Source of the DNA: Plantactinospora soyae
GTDB taxonomy: Bacteria > Actinomycetota > Actinomycetes > Mycobacteriales > Micromonosporaceae
Length of the DNA stretch: 64,000 nucleotides
Reading direction: 5' to 3'
Assembly: GCF_014874095.1 (NCBI RefSeq)
Contig: NZ_JADBEB010000001.1
Span: 6,200,001 to 6,264,000 of the forward strand
Both the position numbers and the translations under genes were made by a program. This document shows positions 31,867 to 41,093 of the stretch, one piece after another (within the stretch, counting starts at the first letter, position 1; each line of letters opens with the position of its first letter). Under the pieces are notes generated by a model that did not search any database, had not been told where the DNA came from, and worked only from the letters and a program-made list of their open reading frames with translations.

Positions 31867-31906
31867 GTCGCTTCGCCGTCAACGCCGTCGCTTCGCCGTC
31901 AACGCC
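31867..31906 (+). repeat. Perfect 20-bp tandem duplication in the acyl-CoA dehydrogenase leader
   Basis: Two identical 20-bp copies (31867-31886, 31887-31906) starting GTCGCTTCGCC lie immediately before the ribosome site GGAGG (31909-31913). They may lengthen the 5' leader; no other role is apparent. Confidence 0.9.
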
Positions 31907-31919
31907 CCGGAGGACCCGG

Positions 31920-33077
31920 ATGTCCACAGACCCCGGCGACCGGCTTCCCGGTCTGGTCGCCGAGTTCCTCCGCCGGCACGATCCGGCCGGGGACCGCCTC
32001 GGGTTCCTCCGGGCCCGGTTCGACGCCGGACTGGCCTGGGTGCACTATCCGGTCGGATCGGGTGGACTGGCCGCGCCCCGGCACCTGCAACCGTTGGTCG
32101 ACGACGAGTTCGCCCGGGTCGGGGCACCCGACAACCGACCCCGACGCAACGGTATCGGGCTCGGCATGGTGGCACCGACCCTTTTGCGGCACGGCACCAC
32201 CGCCCAACGCGACCGCCTGCTCCGGCCACTCTGGACCGGCGAGGACATCTGGTGCCAGTTGTTCAGCGAGCCGGACGCGGGCTCCGACCTGGCCGGCCTG
32301 ACGACCCGGGCGGTCCGCGACGGCGGCGACTGGGTGGTCAACGGCCAGAAGGTGTGGACCTCGCTGGCGCATCGGGCCCGCTGGGGGATCCTGCTCGCCC
32401 GTACCGCCACCGACGTCGGCAAGCACCAGGGCATCACCTGTTTCGTCTGCGACATGACCGCTCCCGGGGTGCAGGTACGACCGCTGCGCCAGCTCACCGG
32501 CGAGGCGGAGTTCAACGAGGTGTTCCTGACCGACGTACGGCTGCCGGACGACCTGCGGCTGGGCGGGGTGGGCGAGGGCTGGCGGGTCGCCCGTACGACG
32601 CTGATGAACGAGCGGGTCGCGATCGGCGGTGCTCCGGCGCCCCGGGAGGGCGGGCTGATCGGGCTGGTGGCTCGGACCTGGCGGGACCGCCCCGAGCTGC
32701 GTACCGCCGGCCGGCACGACGAACTGGTCCGGTTGTGGGTACGGGCCGAGGCGGCCCGGTTGGCCGCACTGCGACTGCGGCAGCAACTCGCCACCGGTGA
32801 ACCGGGTCCGGAGGGCTCGGCGGTCAAGCTGGCCTTCGCCGAACTCGCCCAGCGGATCAGTGGATTCGAGGTGGAACTGCTGGGCGAGGCCGGACTGCGG
32901 CACGACGACTGGACGATGCGCCGGCCGGCCGAGACCGACCTGCTCACCCGGACCGCCACCCATCGCTACCTGCGGGCCCGGGGAAACTCGATCGAGGGCG
33001 GCAGTTCGGAGATCCTGCGCAACATCATCGCCGAACGGGTGCTCGGCCTGCCGGTCGAGCCCCGGAGCGACCGATGA
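31920..33077 (+). CDS. Acyl-CoA dehydrogenase, subunit 1
   Basis: 385 aa, full-length ACAD fold: the FAD/substrate segment LFSEPDAGSDLAGLTTRAVRDG, then WVVNGQKVWTSLAH, GITCFVCDM, and a C-terminal part with RARGNSIEGGSSEILRNIIAERVLGLP. ATG 31920 is fixed by GGAGG six bases upstream. It overlaps the second ACAD gene by 4 bases. Adjacent unequal ACADs usually form alpha2beta2 heterotetramers that act on bulky CoA thioesters (steroid side chains, alicyclic or aromatic acids), so this pair is expected to make an alpha,beta-unsaturated acyl-CoA from such a substrate. Confidence 0.9.
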   Translation: MSTDPGDRLPGLVAEFLRRHDPAGDRLGFLRARFDAGLAWVHYPVGSGGLAAPRHLQPLVDDEFARVGAPDNRPRRNGIGLGMVAPTLLRHGTTAQRDRLLRPLWTGEDIWCQLFSEPDAGSDLAGLTTRAVRDGGDWVVNGQKVWTSLAHRARWGILLARTATDVGKHQGITCFVCDMTAPGVQVRPLRQLTGEAEFNEVFLTDVRLPDDLRLGGVGEGWRVARTTLMNERVAIGGAPAPREGGLIGLVARTWRDRPELRTAGRHDELVRLWVRAEAARLAALRLRQQLATGEPGPEGSAVKLAFAELAQRISGFEVELLGEAGLRHDDWTMRRPAETDLLTRTATHRYLRARGNSIEGGSSEILRNIIAERVLGLPVEPRSDR

Positions 33078-34183
33078 CCAACCTCCGTTACGACGACACC
33101 GAGGAGGCGCTCCGGGCCAACCTCCGGGCGATGCTCGCCACGCACAGCCCGTGGACCGCCGTACTGGCCCGGGTCGCCGGGACCGAGGAGCCGTACGACC
33201 GCGACCTCTGGGACCGGTTGACCGGCGAACTCGGGCTCGGTGCCCTGGCGGTGCCGGCGGAACTGGGCGGGGCCGGAGCGGGGTTCCGGGAGGTGGCGGT
33301 GGTGCTGGAGGAACTCGGTCGGGCGGTGGCGCCGGTGCCGTACCTCGGCAGTGTGCTGGCCACCCGGGCACTGCTCTCCTGCGACGACCCGGATCTGCTC
33401 GGTCAACTCGCCACCGAGAACCGGGGGATCGCGCTGGCGGTGCCGTTCTCCGCCGCACCGGGCGTACCCGTGCATCCGGTGGCGGTGTGGGACGGCTCGG
33501 CGCTGTACGGCACGGTGACCACCGTCGCCGATGCCCTCGCGGCCGACCTGCTGCTGGTCCCGGCGACCGACGGGCTGTACGTCGCGCAGGCCCGCGCTCC
33601 TGGTGTCGCGGTGGCCCCGGTGGTCTCGCTGGACGCCACCAGACCGCTCTGCGACATCGTGTTCGCCCATGCCCCCGCCAGGCGGATCGCCGGTCCGGAC
33701 GCCACCGCGAGGGCGCTGACCGACGCGCTGACCGCCGGTGCCGCGTTGCTCGCCTCCGAGCAGGTCGGGGTGGCGCAGTGGTGTCTGGACACAACGGTCG
33801 GCTACCTGCGGGAGCGGCGGCAGTTCGGTCGCCCGGTCGGCTCGTTCCAGGCGCTGAAGCACCGGCTCGCCGACGTCTGGGTGGAGATCACCGAGGCTCG
33901 GGCCGTCGCCCGGTACGCCGCCGACTGTCTGGCCACCGGCGATCCGGACACCGAGCTGGCGGCGGCACTGGCCCAGGCGCACTGTGCGGCCGTCGCGGTG
34001 CACGCGGCGCAGGAGTGCGTCCAGTTGCACGGCGGCATCGGCTTCACCTGGGAACATCCGGCGCACCTGTATCTCAAGCGGGCCAAGAGCGCCGCGCTCG
34101 CCTTCGGCTCCGCGGACCGGCACCGGAGCACGGTGGCGCGGCTGGTGGACCTGCCCGCACCGACGCCGAGCGTTTCGGGATAG
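33074..34183 (+). CDS. Acyl-CoA dehydrogenase, subunit 2
   Basis: 369 aa. The N-terminal helical domain (LWDRLTGELGLGALAVPAEL) and C-terminal QFGRPVGSFQALKHRLADVW and CVQLHGGIGFTWEHPAHLYLKRAKS are typical of the partner subunit in heteromeric ACADs. The middle beta domain is poorly conserved. It is coupled to subunit 1 through ATGA at 33074, and the next gene (ABC importer ATPase) follows after a 77-base spacer with its own palindrome. Confidence 0.88.
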   Translation: MTNLRYDDTEEALRANLRAMLATHSPWTAVLARVAGTEEPYDRDLWDRLTGELGLGALAVPAELGGAGAGFREVAVVLEELGRAVAPVPYLGSVLATRALLSCDDPDLLGQLATENRGIALAVPFSAAPGVPVHPVAVWDGSALYGTVTTVADALAADLLLVPATDGLYVAQARAPGVAVAPVVSLDATRPLCDIVFAHAPARRIAGPDATARALTDALTAGAALLASEQVGVAQWCLDTTVGYLRERRQFGRPVGSFQALKHRLADVWVEITEARAVARYAADCLATGDPDTELAAALAQAHCAAVAVHAAQECVQLHGGIGFTWEHPAHLYLKRAKSAALAFGSADRHRSTVARLVDLPAPTPSVSG

Positions 34184-34215
34184 CCCGATGGTATTGACGA
34201 CACGAAATTGAAACA

Positions 34216-34230
34216 TACACTGGCGGTGTA
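34216..34230. promoter_or_regulatory. Operator-like palindrome upstream of the branched-chain-type ABC importer
   Basis: TACAC-TGGCG-GTGTA is a perfect 5-bp inverted repeat with 5-base centre, the same geometry as TGCAC-TGACT-GTGCA at 31739-31753. It sits in an AT-rich patch 31 bases before ATG 34261. Confidence 0.6.
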
Positions 34231-34260
34231 AATAGCGGCCCGCGAACCGAAGGGTGTGTC

Positions 34261-35217
34261 ATGCCGGAAGAGGGGCTGGCGCTGCACCACATCGGAGTGC
34301 GGTTCGGCGGCCTGACCGCGCTCGACGACGTCTCGCTGCGGGTGCCCGCCGGCCGGGTCGTCGGCGTGATCGGCCCGAACGGGGCCGGCAAGACCACCCT
34401 GTTCAACGTGGTCTGCGGAATCGTCGCGCCGGTGGCGGGCTCGCTCACCCTCGATGGCCGGGCCCTGCGTCCACGACCCCACCGGCTCGCCGGAATCGGC
34501 ATCGCCCGGACTTTGCAGGGAATCGGGCTTTTCGCCGGACTCACCGTGCTGGAGAACGTGATGGCCGGGGCGGGGCGACTGGCCCGGTCCGGGTTCGGCG
34601 CCGCGCTGTTCGGCCTGCCCCGCAGCGACCGCGACGAGCGGCGGCTGCGGACCTGGGCGTACGAGGTCCTGGACGGACTCGGCATCGCCGGCCATGCCCA
34701 CGCGGCGCCGGGAACGCTGCCGTTCGCCGTGCAGAAGCGGGTGGGACTGGCCCGGGCGCTCGCCGCCCGCCCACGCCTGCTGCTGCTCGACGAACCCGCC
34801 GGAGGGCTGGCCGCCGACGACGTCGACGAGTTGGCCGCGCTGATCCGGCAACTGCCCCGGCAGGCCACCGACCCGTGCGCCGTACTGCTGGTCGAGCACC
34901 ACATGGACCTGGTGATGTCGGTCTGCGACGAGATCGTGGTCCTTGACTTCGGTCGGGTCATCGCGACCGGCAGCCCGGCCGAGATCCGCGACGATCCGGC
35001 GGTCGCCGACGCCTACCTCGGAGCCGCCGACACCGGCGCGGACACCCCTGGTCCGGACCCGGACTCCGGTACCGGCGACGTCGGTTCCCACACCGCCACT
35101 GCGCACTCCGACGCCGTCGACGCGCGGTCGGACGCCGCCGCTTCGCACTCTGATGCCGTCGTCGCGCACTCCGACGCCGTCGAGGCCGGGCCGAGGGTGG
35201 ACGGGGTGACGTCGTGA
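34261..35217 (+). CDS. Branched-chain-amino-acid-type ABC transporter ATP-binding protein (LivG family)
   Basis: 318 aa. Walker A GPNGAGKTT, Walker B LLLLDEPAGG and H-loop VEHHMD are intact; the signature is the LivG variant LPFAVQKRV. About 65 residues at the C-terminus are an added tail containing diverged repeats of HSDAVxA/RSDAAxS (bases ~35095-35185), absent from normal LivG. The gene opens the importer operon and overlaps livF by GTGA. Liv-type importers in catabolic clusters often carry aromatic or alicyclic acids and not amino acids, which suits the ACAD and ligase neighbours. Confidence 0.9.
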   Translation: MPEEGLALHHIGVRFGGLTALDDVSLRVPAGRVVGVIGPNGAGKTTLFNVVCGIVAPVAGSLTLDGRALRPRPHRLAGIGIARTLQGIGLFAGLTVLENVMAGAGRLARSGFGAALFGLPRSDRDERRLRTWAYEVLDGLGIAGHAHAAPGTLPFAVQKRVGLARALAARPRLLLLDEPAGGLAADDVDELAALIRQLPRQATDPCAVLLVEHHMDLVMSVCDEIVVLDFGRVIATGSPAEIRDDPAVADAYLGAADTGADTPGPDPDSGTGDVGSHTATAHSDAVDARSDAAASHSDAVVAHSDAVEAGPRVDGVTS

Positions 35218-35936
35218 CCGGTACGGAGCTGCTGAGCGTACGCGGGCTGGTAGCCGGTTACGGCGCGGCGCCGGTACTGCGGACCATCGACCTCTCGATC
35301 CCGGTCGGCACCATCACCGCGGTCGTGGGGGCGAACGGCGCCGGCAAGACGACACTGCTGCGTACCCTCTCCGGGCTGGTCCGGCCCAGCGCGGGGCAGA
35401 TCCGCCTGGACGGCGAGGAGCTGGGGCGGCTGCCCGTCGAACACCGGGTCCGACGCGGAATGGCGCACGTTCCGGAGGGCCGGGGCGTGATCGCGGAACT
35501 CACCGTCGAGGAGAATCTCCGCCTCGGCGGCCTGTGGCGGCGGGACCGGGCCGACGTACGCCGGGCGCTCGACGAGGTCTACCAGCTGTTCGAGCCGTTG
35601 GCCCGGCGACGGCGGCACGCCGGTCACCAGCTCTCCGGCGGCGAGCGCCAGATGCTCGCCCTCGGCCGCGCCCTGGTCGCCCGGCCCCGGTTGCTCCTGC
35701 TCGACGAGCCGTCGCTCGGGCTGGCGCCCCGGGTGACCGCCCAGATCATGGCCCTGCTGCGGCAACTGCGGAACAACGCCGGCCTGACCGTACTGCTCGT
35801 CGAGCAGAACGTCCGCAGCGCGCTCTCCGTCGCCGACCAGGGCGTCGTGATGTCGCTCGGCCGCGTCGTGATCGACACCGCCGCCGCCGAACTGCGCGAC
35901 GACGACCAGCTGCGGCACGCCTACCTCGGCTTCTGA
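35214..35936 (+). CDS. Branched-chain-amino-acid-type ABC transporter ATP-binding protein (LivF family)
   Basis: 240 aa, the standard LivF size. Walker A is GANGAGKTT, the signature LSGGERQM, Walker B LLLLDEPSLGL and the H-loop region VEQNV. Second ATPase of the importer. GTG 35214 overlaps the LivG stop; LivH follows after 27 bases. Confidence 0.93.
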   Translation: MTGTELLSVRGLVAGYGAAPVLRTIDLSIPVGTITAVVGANGAGKTTLLRTLSGLVRPSAGQIRLDGEELGRLPVEHRVRRGMAHVPEGRGVIAELTVEENLRLGGLWRRDRADVRRALDEVYQLFEPLARRRRHAGHQLSGGERQMLALGRALVARPRLLLLDEPSLGLAPRVTAQIMALLRQLRNNAGLTVLLVEQNVRSALSVADQGVVMSLGRVVIDTAAAELRDDDQLRHAYLGF

Positions 35937-35963
35937 CCACCCGTCCCGCTCGGAGGATGATTA

Positions 35964-36842
35964 GTGGACCGGTTCGTCTTCCTCACCCTCGACGGGCTGT
36001 CGAGGGGGGCCGTCTACGCGGCCTTCGCGCTGGCCCTCGTGCTCATCTGGCGGGCCGCCCGCGTCGTCAACTTCGCCCAGGGGGCGATGGCGGTCGCGAC
36101 CGCATACGTCGCCTACAGCGTCTCGGCCTGGACCGGCTCGTACTGGCTCGGCTTCCTCGCCGCACTGGTCGCCGGGCTGCTCCTCGGCGCACTGGTCGAG
36201 GTCGCCGTGATCCGTTTCGTCGGACACGACTCCCCGCTCAACGCGGTGATCGTCGCCCTCGGGCTGGTACTGCTGATCCAGGCGGTGCTCGGGATGGTGT
36301 ACGGGAACGAGTTCCTGCCCGCCACCACCGCGTTCAGCCGGACCGGGTACGAGATCGGCGGGCTGGCGGTGCTCTCCCCGTACGACCTGTTCGTCTTCGG
36401 CGCGGTCGCGGTGGTGGTGGTCGGGCTGGCCTGGATCTTCACCCGTACCGCCGTGGGGCTGCGGATGCGCGCCGCCGCGTTCGCGCCCGAGGTGTCCCGA
36501 CTGCTCGGGGTGAACGTCGGCGGCATGCTCACCCTCGGCTGGGCGCTGGCCGCCGGGGTGGGCGCGCTCGCCGGCATGCTGATCATCCCGACCGGGCTCG
36601 GCCTGCACCCCAACGCGATGGATCTGGTCTTCGTCTCGGCATTCACCGCCGCCGTGGTCGGCGGATTGGACAGTCCACCCGGGGCGGTGGTCGGTGGGCT
36701 GGCGGTCGGGCTGATCCTGTCGTACGTCGGCGGGTACCTAGGTAGTGACACCACCGGGCTGGCCGTACTCGTGCTGTTGCTCGCGGTGCTGCTCGTCCGA
36801 CCCGGCGGCCTGTTCGCCGCGACCGTCGCGAGGCGGGCATGA
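35964..36842 (+). CDS. Branched-chain-amino-acid-type ABC transporter permease (LivH family)
   Basis: 292 aa, about eight membrane helices. The N-terminal RVVNFAQGAMAVATAYVAY and GLRMRAAAFAPEVSRLLGVN segments are LivH signatures. GTG 35964 has GGAGGA upstream. It overlaps livM by ATGA (36839). Confidence 0.92.
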   Translation: MDRFVFLTLDGLSRGAVYAAFALALVLIWRAARVVNFAQGAMAVATAYVAYSVSAWTGSYWLGFLAALVAGLLLGALVEVAVIRFVGHDSPLNAVIVALGLVLLIQAVLGMVYGNEFLPATTAFSRTGYEIGGLAVLSPYDLFVFGAVAVVVVGLAWIFTRTAVGLRMRAAAFAPEVSRLLGVNVGGMLTLGWALAAGVGALAGMLIIPTGLGLHPNAMDLVFVSAFTAAVVGGLDSPPGAVVGGLAVGLILSYVGGYLGSDTTGLAVLVLLLAVLLVRPGGLFAATVARRA

Positions 36843-38008
36843 GGGCCGGGGCACTGCCGGTCGCGCCGCCGGAGTCGGACGGCGGGCCGGCGCGGACGTC
36901 GGAGCGTGGCGGTGCCGACCGGCCGACCGGGCCGCGTGGCTCGACGCTGCTGCGCCATCTCGTCGTCGTGCTGGTCGCGGCGGCGGCGCTGCTCGCGGCG
37001 AGCTACCTGCTGGATCCCTTCCGCAACTTCCAACTCGCCACCGTCGCCGCCTACCTCTGCGCGACGGCGGGGCTGACCGTCCTGATCGGACTCAACGGGC
37101 AACTCTCCCTCGGGCACGGCGCGCTGATGGCGACCGGCGCCTACACCGTGGCACTGAGCCAGAACGCGCTCGCCGACCGGGGCATGACCGGAAGCTGGCT
37201 GCTGCCGCTCTCCCTGGGCGCGGCGGTGCTGACCACCATTGCCGTCGGTGCGGTGATCGGGGTGGCCGCGGCCCGGCTGCGCGGGCCCTATCTGGCCGGG
37301 GTCACCCTCGCGGTCGCGGTCGTCGTACCGGCCCTGACGGTCACCTTCGACGGGATCTTCAACGGGGAGCAGGGCCTCTCGGTCTACCTCGAGCCACCAC
37401 CGGCGGCGCTCGGCCCGTACTTCCCGTACGAACGGTGGCAGCTCTGGATCGCCGGTACGGCCACCCTGCTGGCCCTGCTGCTGGTGGCGAATCTGGTACG
37501 CAGTCGGTACGGCCGGAATTTCCGGGCGGTACGCGACGACGAGATCGCCGCCCGGCTCGCCGGGATCCACGTGGCCCGTACCCAGGTGATCGCCTTCGTG
37601 CTCAGCGCCGCCACCGCCGGACTCGGTGGCGGTCTGCTCGCCGTGCTCGCCCAGAGCGTGTCGCCGGGGGCGTTCTCGCTGACCCTCTCGCTCTTCCTGC
37701 TGATGGCGGTCGTGCTGGGCGGCCTCGGCAGCCTCGCCGGTGCGGTCTGGGGCGCCGCCGTGCTGGTGCTCCTGCCCGAGCTGAGTCACCACCTGACCGA
37801 GCAGCTGTCGTTGTCGCCGGCCGTGGCGCAGCGGTTGGCCGGCAACCTTCCGCTGGCGATCTTCGGGATCACCCTGATCGTCGTCATGATCGCGGCGCCC
37901 GGGGGCGTGCAGGGACTGCTGTCCCGGCTCGCCCGGACCCGGCCGGTCCGGGCCGGACTCCGGTCCCTGCGGCGGCCCACCCGCCGATCCCGGCAGACCC
38001 GCACCTGA
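36839..38008 (+). CDS. Branched-chain-amino-acid-type ABC transporter permease (LivM family)
   Basis: 389 aa. A ~45-residue hydrophilic N-terminal tail precedes about nine helices; GLNGQLSLGHGALMATGAYT and RAVRDDEIAARLAGIHVARTQ are LivM hallmarks. The Arg-rich C-terminus runs into a repetitive intergenic stretch. Partner of LivH in the membrane channel. Confidence 0.92.
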   Translation: MRAGALPVAPPESDGGPARTSERGGADRPTGPRGSTLLRHLVVVLVAAAALLAASYLLDPFRNFQLATVAAYLCATAGLTVLIGLNGQLSLGHGALMATGAYTVALSQNALADRGMTGSWLLPLSLGAAVLTTIAVGAVIGVAAARLRGPYLAGVTLAVAVVVPALTVTFDGIFNGEQGLSVYLEPPPAALGPYFPYERWQLWIAGTATLLALLLVANLVRSRYGRNFRAVRDDEIAARLAGIHVARTQVIAFVLSAATAGLGGGLLAVLAQSVSPGAFSLTLSLFLLMAVVLGGLGSLAGAVWGAAVLVLLPELSHHLTEQLSLSPAVAQRLAGNLPLAIFGITLIVVMIAAPGGVQGLLSRLARTRPVRAGLRSLRRPTRRSRQTRT

Positions 38009-38150
38009 CCCACGCACCCCGCACCGGCAGTCGACTTCCACACCGGCACCTGAGACACGCACCCGCACCCGCAGTCGCACCCGACCCGCGCCCGCATCCA
38101 ACACCCGCATCCGACACCCGCACCCGCACCAGTTCCGTATCCGCACCGTT
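38001..38150 (+). repeat. Degenerate CACCCG-rich repeats between livM and the binding-protein gene
   Basis: A unit of about 45 bases starting GCACCTGA at 38001 recurs in diverged form at 38046, followed by shorter CGCACCCG/CGCATCCG copies to about 38150. They cover the livM stop and most of the 169-base spacer before the binding-protein gene. No hairpin or promoter is obvious within them. Confidence 0.75.
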
Positions 38151-38177
38151 CCGTACTGAGAAAGGTCGGTACCGCTC

Positions 38178-39464
38178 ATGCGACGCTCCATAAGAGGCGG
38201 TCTCGCGATCGCCACTTCGCTCGCCCTGTTCGCCGCCACCGCCGGCTGCGGGGGTGACGGCTCGGGTTCCGGATCCGGGGACGCCGTGCCCGGGATCACC
38301 GACACCGAGATCGTGGTCGGAACCCACATGCCACTGACCGGACCGGCCTCGGCCGGCTACTCGACGATCGCGCCGGCGACGAAGGCGTACTTCGACTACG
38401 TCAACGCGAACGGCGGCGTACACGGCCGGAAGATCACGTACAAGATCATGGACGACGGCTACAACCCGGCCAACACCCAGCAGGTGGTCCGGCAACTGGT
38501 GCTCCAGGACCGGGTCTTCGCCATCCTGAACGGCCTCGGCACCCCCACCCACACCGGCGTGCTCGACTTCCTGAAGAGCAACCGGGTGCCGGACCTCTTC
38601 GTCGCCTCGGGCAGCCGGAGCTGGGACCAGCCCGACAAGTACCCCGGTACCTTCGGCTTCAACGTCGACTACACGGTGGAGGGCAAGATCCTGGCCAGCT
38701 ACGTGCGGGAGAACCTGGCCGGTCGGAAGGTCTGCCACTTCGGCCAGGACGACGACTTCGGCCGGGACAGCCTGGCCGGGGTGGAGCGGATTCTCGGGGC
38801 CGCCGCGATCGGGGCCAAGCAGACGTACGTCACCAGCAACACCAACGTCGCCCCACAGATCGGCGCGTTCAAGGCGGCCGGTTGCCAGGTCGTCATCCTG
38901 GCCACCGTCCCCGGGTTCACCGCGCTGTCGATCGGCACCGGGGCCAGACTGGGCTTCAAGCCGCAGTGGCTGGTGTCGAACGTCGGCGCCGACTATCCGA
39001 CCCTGGCCAAGCAGCTCGGCGCCGCCGCGCCACTGCTCGAAGGGGTGATCGGCGTCAACTACCTGCCGATGAACAACGACACCGCCAACCCGTGGATCCA
39101 GCTCTTCACGAAGATCAATCAGGAGCACAACGGCGCCGCACCGTTCGACGGGAACACCGTGTACGGCATGTCGGTCGGCTATCTCTTCGTGCAGGTGCTG
39201 CTCGCCGCCGGCCGGGACCTCACCCGGGAGGCGGTGACCGCCGCCGTGGAGAAGGGCGGCTACCAGGGGCCGGGCCTGGCACCGCTGCGGTTCTCCGCGA
39301 CCGACCACTCCGGGTACGGCGGGGAGCGGCTGACCCGGGTGAGCGGGGGCGTGCAGCAGTACTTCGGCCCGACGTACGAGACGGACGAGGGGGAGGGGCC
39401 GGTACGGGAGTACACCGGCGCCCCGGTGCCGCCACCGGCGAACGGCATCCCGACGGCGAACTGA
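38178..39464 (+). CDS. Branched-chain-amino-acid-type ABC transporter substrate-binding lipoprotein (LivK family)
   Basis: 428 aa. A lipoprotein signal peptide ends in the lipobox TAGC (Cys24), followed by a Gly/Ser linker and a periplasmic-binding-protein type 1 domain (GTHMPLTGPASAGYSTIAPATKAYFDYVN, then PANTQQVVRQLVLQDRVFAILN). The closest kin are Liv-type receptors of degradation clusters. It completes an importer with LivG, F, H and M. GAAAGG lies about 12 bases before ATG 38178. Confidence 0.92.
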   Translation: MRRSIRGGLAIATSLALFAATAGCGGDGSGSGSGDAVPGITDTEIVVGTHMPLTGPASAGYSTIAPATKAYFDYVNANGGVHGRKITYKIMDDGYNPANTQQVVRQLVLQDRVFAILNGLGTPTHTGVLDFLKSNRVPDLFVASGSRSWDQPDKYPGTFGFNVDYTVEGKILASYVRENLAGRKVCHFGQDDDFGRDSLAGVERILGAAAIGAKQTYVTSNTNVAPQIGAFKAAGCQVVILATVPGFTALSIGTGARLGFKPQWLVSNVGADYPTLAKQLGAAAPLLEGVIGVNYLPMNNDTANPWIQLFTKINQEHNGAAPFDGNTVYGMSVGYLFVQVLLAAGRDLTREAVTAAVEKGGYQGPGLAPLRFSATDHSGYGGERLTRVSGGVQQYFGPTYETDEGEGPVREYTGAPVPPPANGIPTAN

Positions 39465-39473
39465 CCGGTCGTC

Positions 39474-39492
39474 CGCCCGGGTCGTCCGGGCG
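39474..39492. terminator. Hairpin after the ABC importer operon
   Basis: CGCCCGG-GTCGT-CCGGGCG forms a 7-bp GC stem with 5-base loop 10 bases after the binding-protein stop, a likely terminator of the importer transcript. Confidence 0.65.
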
Positions 39493-39528
39493 CTCGTTGA
39501 CCTGCGGGTGCCGGCCTGGGATACTACA

Positions 39529-39543
39529 TGCATTGTGAATGCA
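39529..39543. promoter_or_regulatory. Operator-like palindrome over the SDR start
   Basis: TGCATT-GTG-AATGCA is a perfect 15-bp inverted repeat that covers the GTG start of the SDR gene. A -10-like GATACT (39520-39525) lies just upstream, so the transcript is probably leaderless and the repressor site overlaps the transcription start. Its TGCA cores are 11 bp apart, as at 31739 and 31842. Confidence 0.7.
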
Positions 39544-40335
39544 GATAGTTCCCGCTTCGTGCTGGCCGGTGCGGCGGTGGTCGTCACCGGTGCCGGGGCC
39601 GGCATCGGTGCGGCACTGGCCACGAGGTTCGCCGCCGACGGGGCCCGGGTGGTGGTGAACGACCTCGACGCCGACGCCGCCCGGACGGTCGCGGCCCGGA
39701 TCGACGGGCTCGCCTTCCCGGCCGACGTCGCCGATCCGGCCGGGATGGCCGAGCTGGTCCGGTTCGCGCGGGACCGGTTCGGCCGGATCGACCTGTTCTG
39801 CGGCAACGCCGGAGTGATCGGCGGCGGCGGCGCCGAGGCGTCCGACGAGACCTGGGAGCGGACCTGGGCGGTGAACGTGATGTCCCACGTCCACGCGGCC
39901 CGGGAACTGCTGCCCGACTGGCTCGCCGCCGGTCGCGGCCGGCTGCTGGTCACCGCCTCCGCCGCCGGACTGCTCACCCTGCTCGGCAACGCACCGTACT
40001 CGGTCAGCAAGCACGCGGCGCTGGCCTTCGCCGAGTGGCTGCGGGCCAGCTACGCCCACCGGGGAATCGTCGTGCAGGCGCTCTGCCCGCAGGGCGTCCG
40101 CACCGACATGCTGGCCCGGGGCGAGGGACCGGGTGCGGCCCTGCTCGCCCAGAGCGCGGTCAGCCCGGAGCAGGTCGCCGACCAGGTGGTGGCGGCACTG
40201 GCCGACGACCGGTTCCTGGTGCTGCCACACCCGGAGGTGGCCACCTACTACACCCGGCGGGCCGGCGACCCGGACCGCTGGCTGCACGCGATGAACCGGG
40301 CCCAGCAGGACCTGGAACGGCCGGCGGAGGACTGA
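39535..40335 (+). CDS. Short-chain dehydrogenase/reductase
   Basis: 266 aa classical SDR: cofactor motif TGAGAGIG, NAGV, the active-site Ser in TASAAG and YSVSK (Tyr-x3-Lys). Acidic residues after strand 2 (NDLDAD) favour NAD over NADP. GTG 39535 was chosen because it gives a standard N-terminus and fits the -10 element; no ribosome site exists. It may oxidise a hydroxyacyl intermediate of the pathway that uses the ACAD pair; this is context only. Confidence 0.88.
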   Translation: MNADSSRFVLAGAAVVVTGAGAGIGAALATRFAADGARVVVNDLDADAARTVAARIDGLAFPADVADPAGMAELVRFARDRFGRIDLFCGNAGVIGGGGAEASDETWERTWAVNVMSHVHAARELLPDWLAAGRGRLLVTASAAGLLTLLGNAPYSVSKHAALAFAEWLRASYAHRGIVVQALCPQGVRTDMLARGEGPGAALLAQSAVSPEQVADQVVAALADDRFLVLPHPEVATYYTRRAGDPDRWLHAMNRAQQDLERPAED

Positions 40336-40452
40336 GCCGGAGCCGTCCGGTTTCGACATTTCGGAACATCTCCACCGCGTGTCTACACTCGACATGCCGG
40401 GCGCGGCCGGGGGTACCGGTACGGATGCCAGGTGCTGACGGAGGGGGCAGGG

Positions 40453-41064
40453 ATGGGCGGGGCCGAGGCGCCGATTCGAATCGACGGACGCAACGCCCGG
40501 GCCGAACGCACCCGGGCGGCGATCGTCGAGGCGCATCTCGCGCTGATCGGCGAGGGGGACCTCCGGCCGACGGGCGAACGGATCGCGGAACGGGCCGGGG
40601 TGTCCCTGCGTACCCTCTGGACCAACTTCAAGGACATGGAGACGCTGTTCGAGGCCAGCGGGGAGCAGGTACTGCGCCAGCAGGACGCCGCGTACCGACC
40701 GATCTCCAGCACCCTGCCGCTGGCCAAGCGGGTCGACGCGTACTGCCGGCAGCGGGCCCGACTGCTCCAGCTGATCGCCCCCGCCGCCCGCGCCGCGCAG
40801 ATGCGTGAACCGGTCTCCGCGCAGCTGCACCGCAACCGCCTCAAGCACATCGCCCTGGTACGCGCCGAGGTCGAGCAGTTGTTCGCGGACGAGCTGGAAC
40901 AGGCCGGACCGGGCCGGGACCAGTTGGTCGACGCCCTGGTCGCCAGCAGCATGTGGCCGACCTGGTCGATGCTGCGGGACGGCCTCGGGCTGGGCGTGGA
41001 CCAGGCGCGTTCGGTGATGACCCGTACCATCGCCGCCCTGCTGGCCGACCCGATGGCCCGCTGA
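40453..41064 (+). CDS. TetR-family transcriptional regulator
   Basis: 203 aa. The HTH spans [20 protein letters not shown], then [26 protein letters not shown], the TetR N-terminal signature with a Trp-Thr-Asn-Phe variant of the usual 'YYHF'. The C-terminal ligand domain is family-variable. ATG 40453 follows GAGGGGG (40441-40447); GTG 40432 is an alternative. It is the best candidate for the protein binding the TGCA-type palindromes or the paired sites near 44.2 kb. Confidence 0.88.
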   Translation: MGGAEAPIRIDGRNARAERTRAAIVEAHLALIGEGDLRPTGERIAERAGVSLRTLWTNFKDMETLFEASGEQVLRQQDAAYRPISSTLPLAKRVDAYCRQRARLLQLIAPAARAAQMREPVSAQLHRNRLKHIALVRAEVEQLFADELEQAGPGRDQLVDALVASSMWPTWSMLRDGLGLGVDQARSVMTRTIAALLADPMAR

Positions 41065-41093
41065 CCGGCGCGCTGCACGTCTATGGTGGTGTG

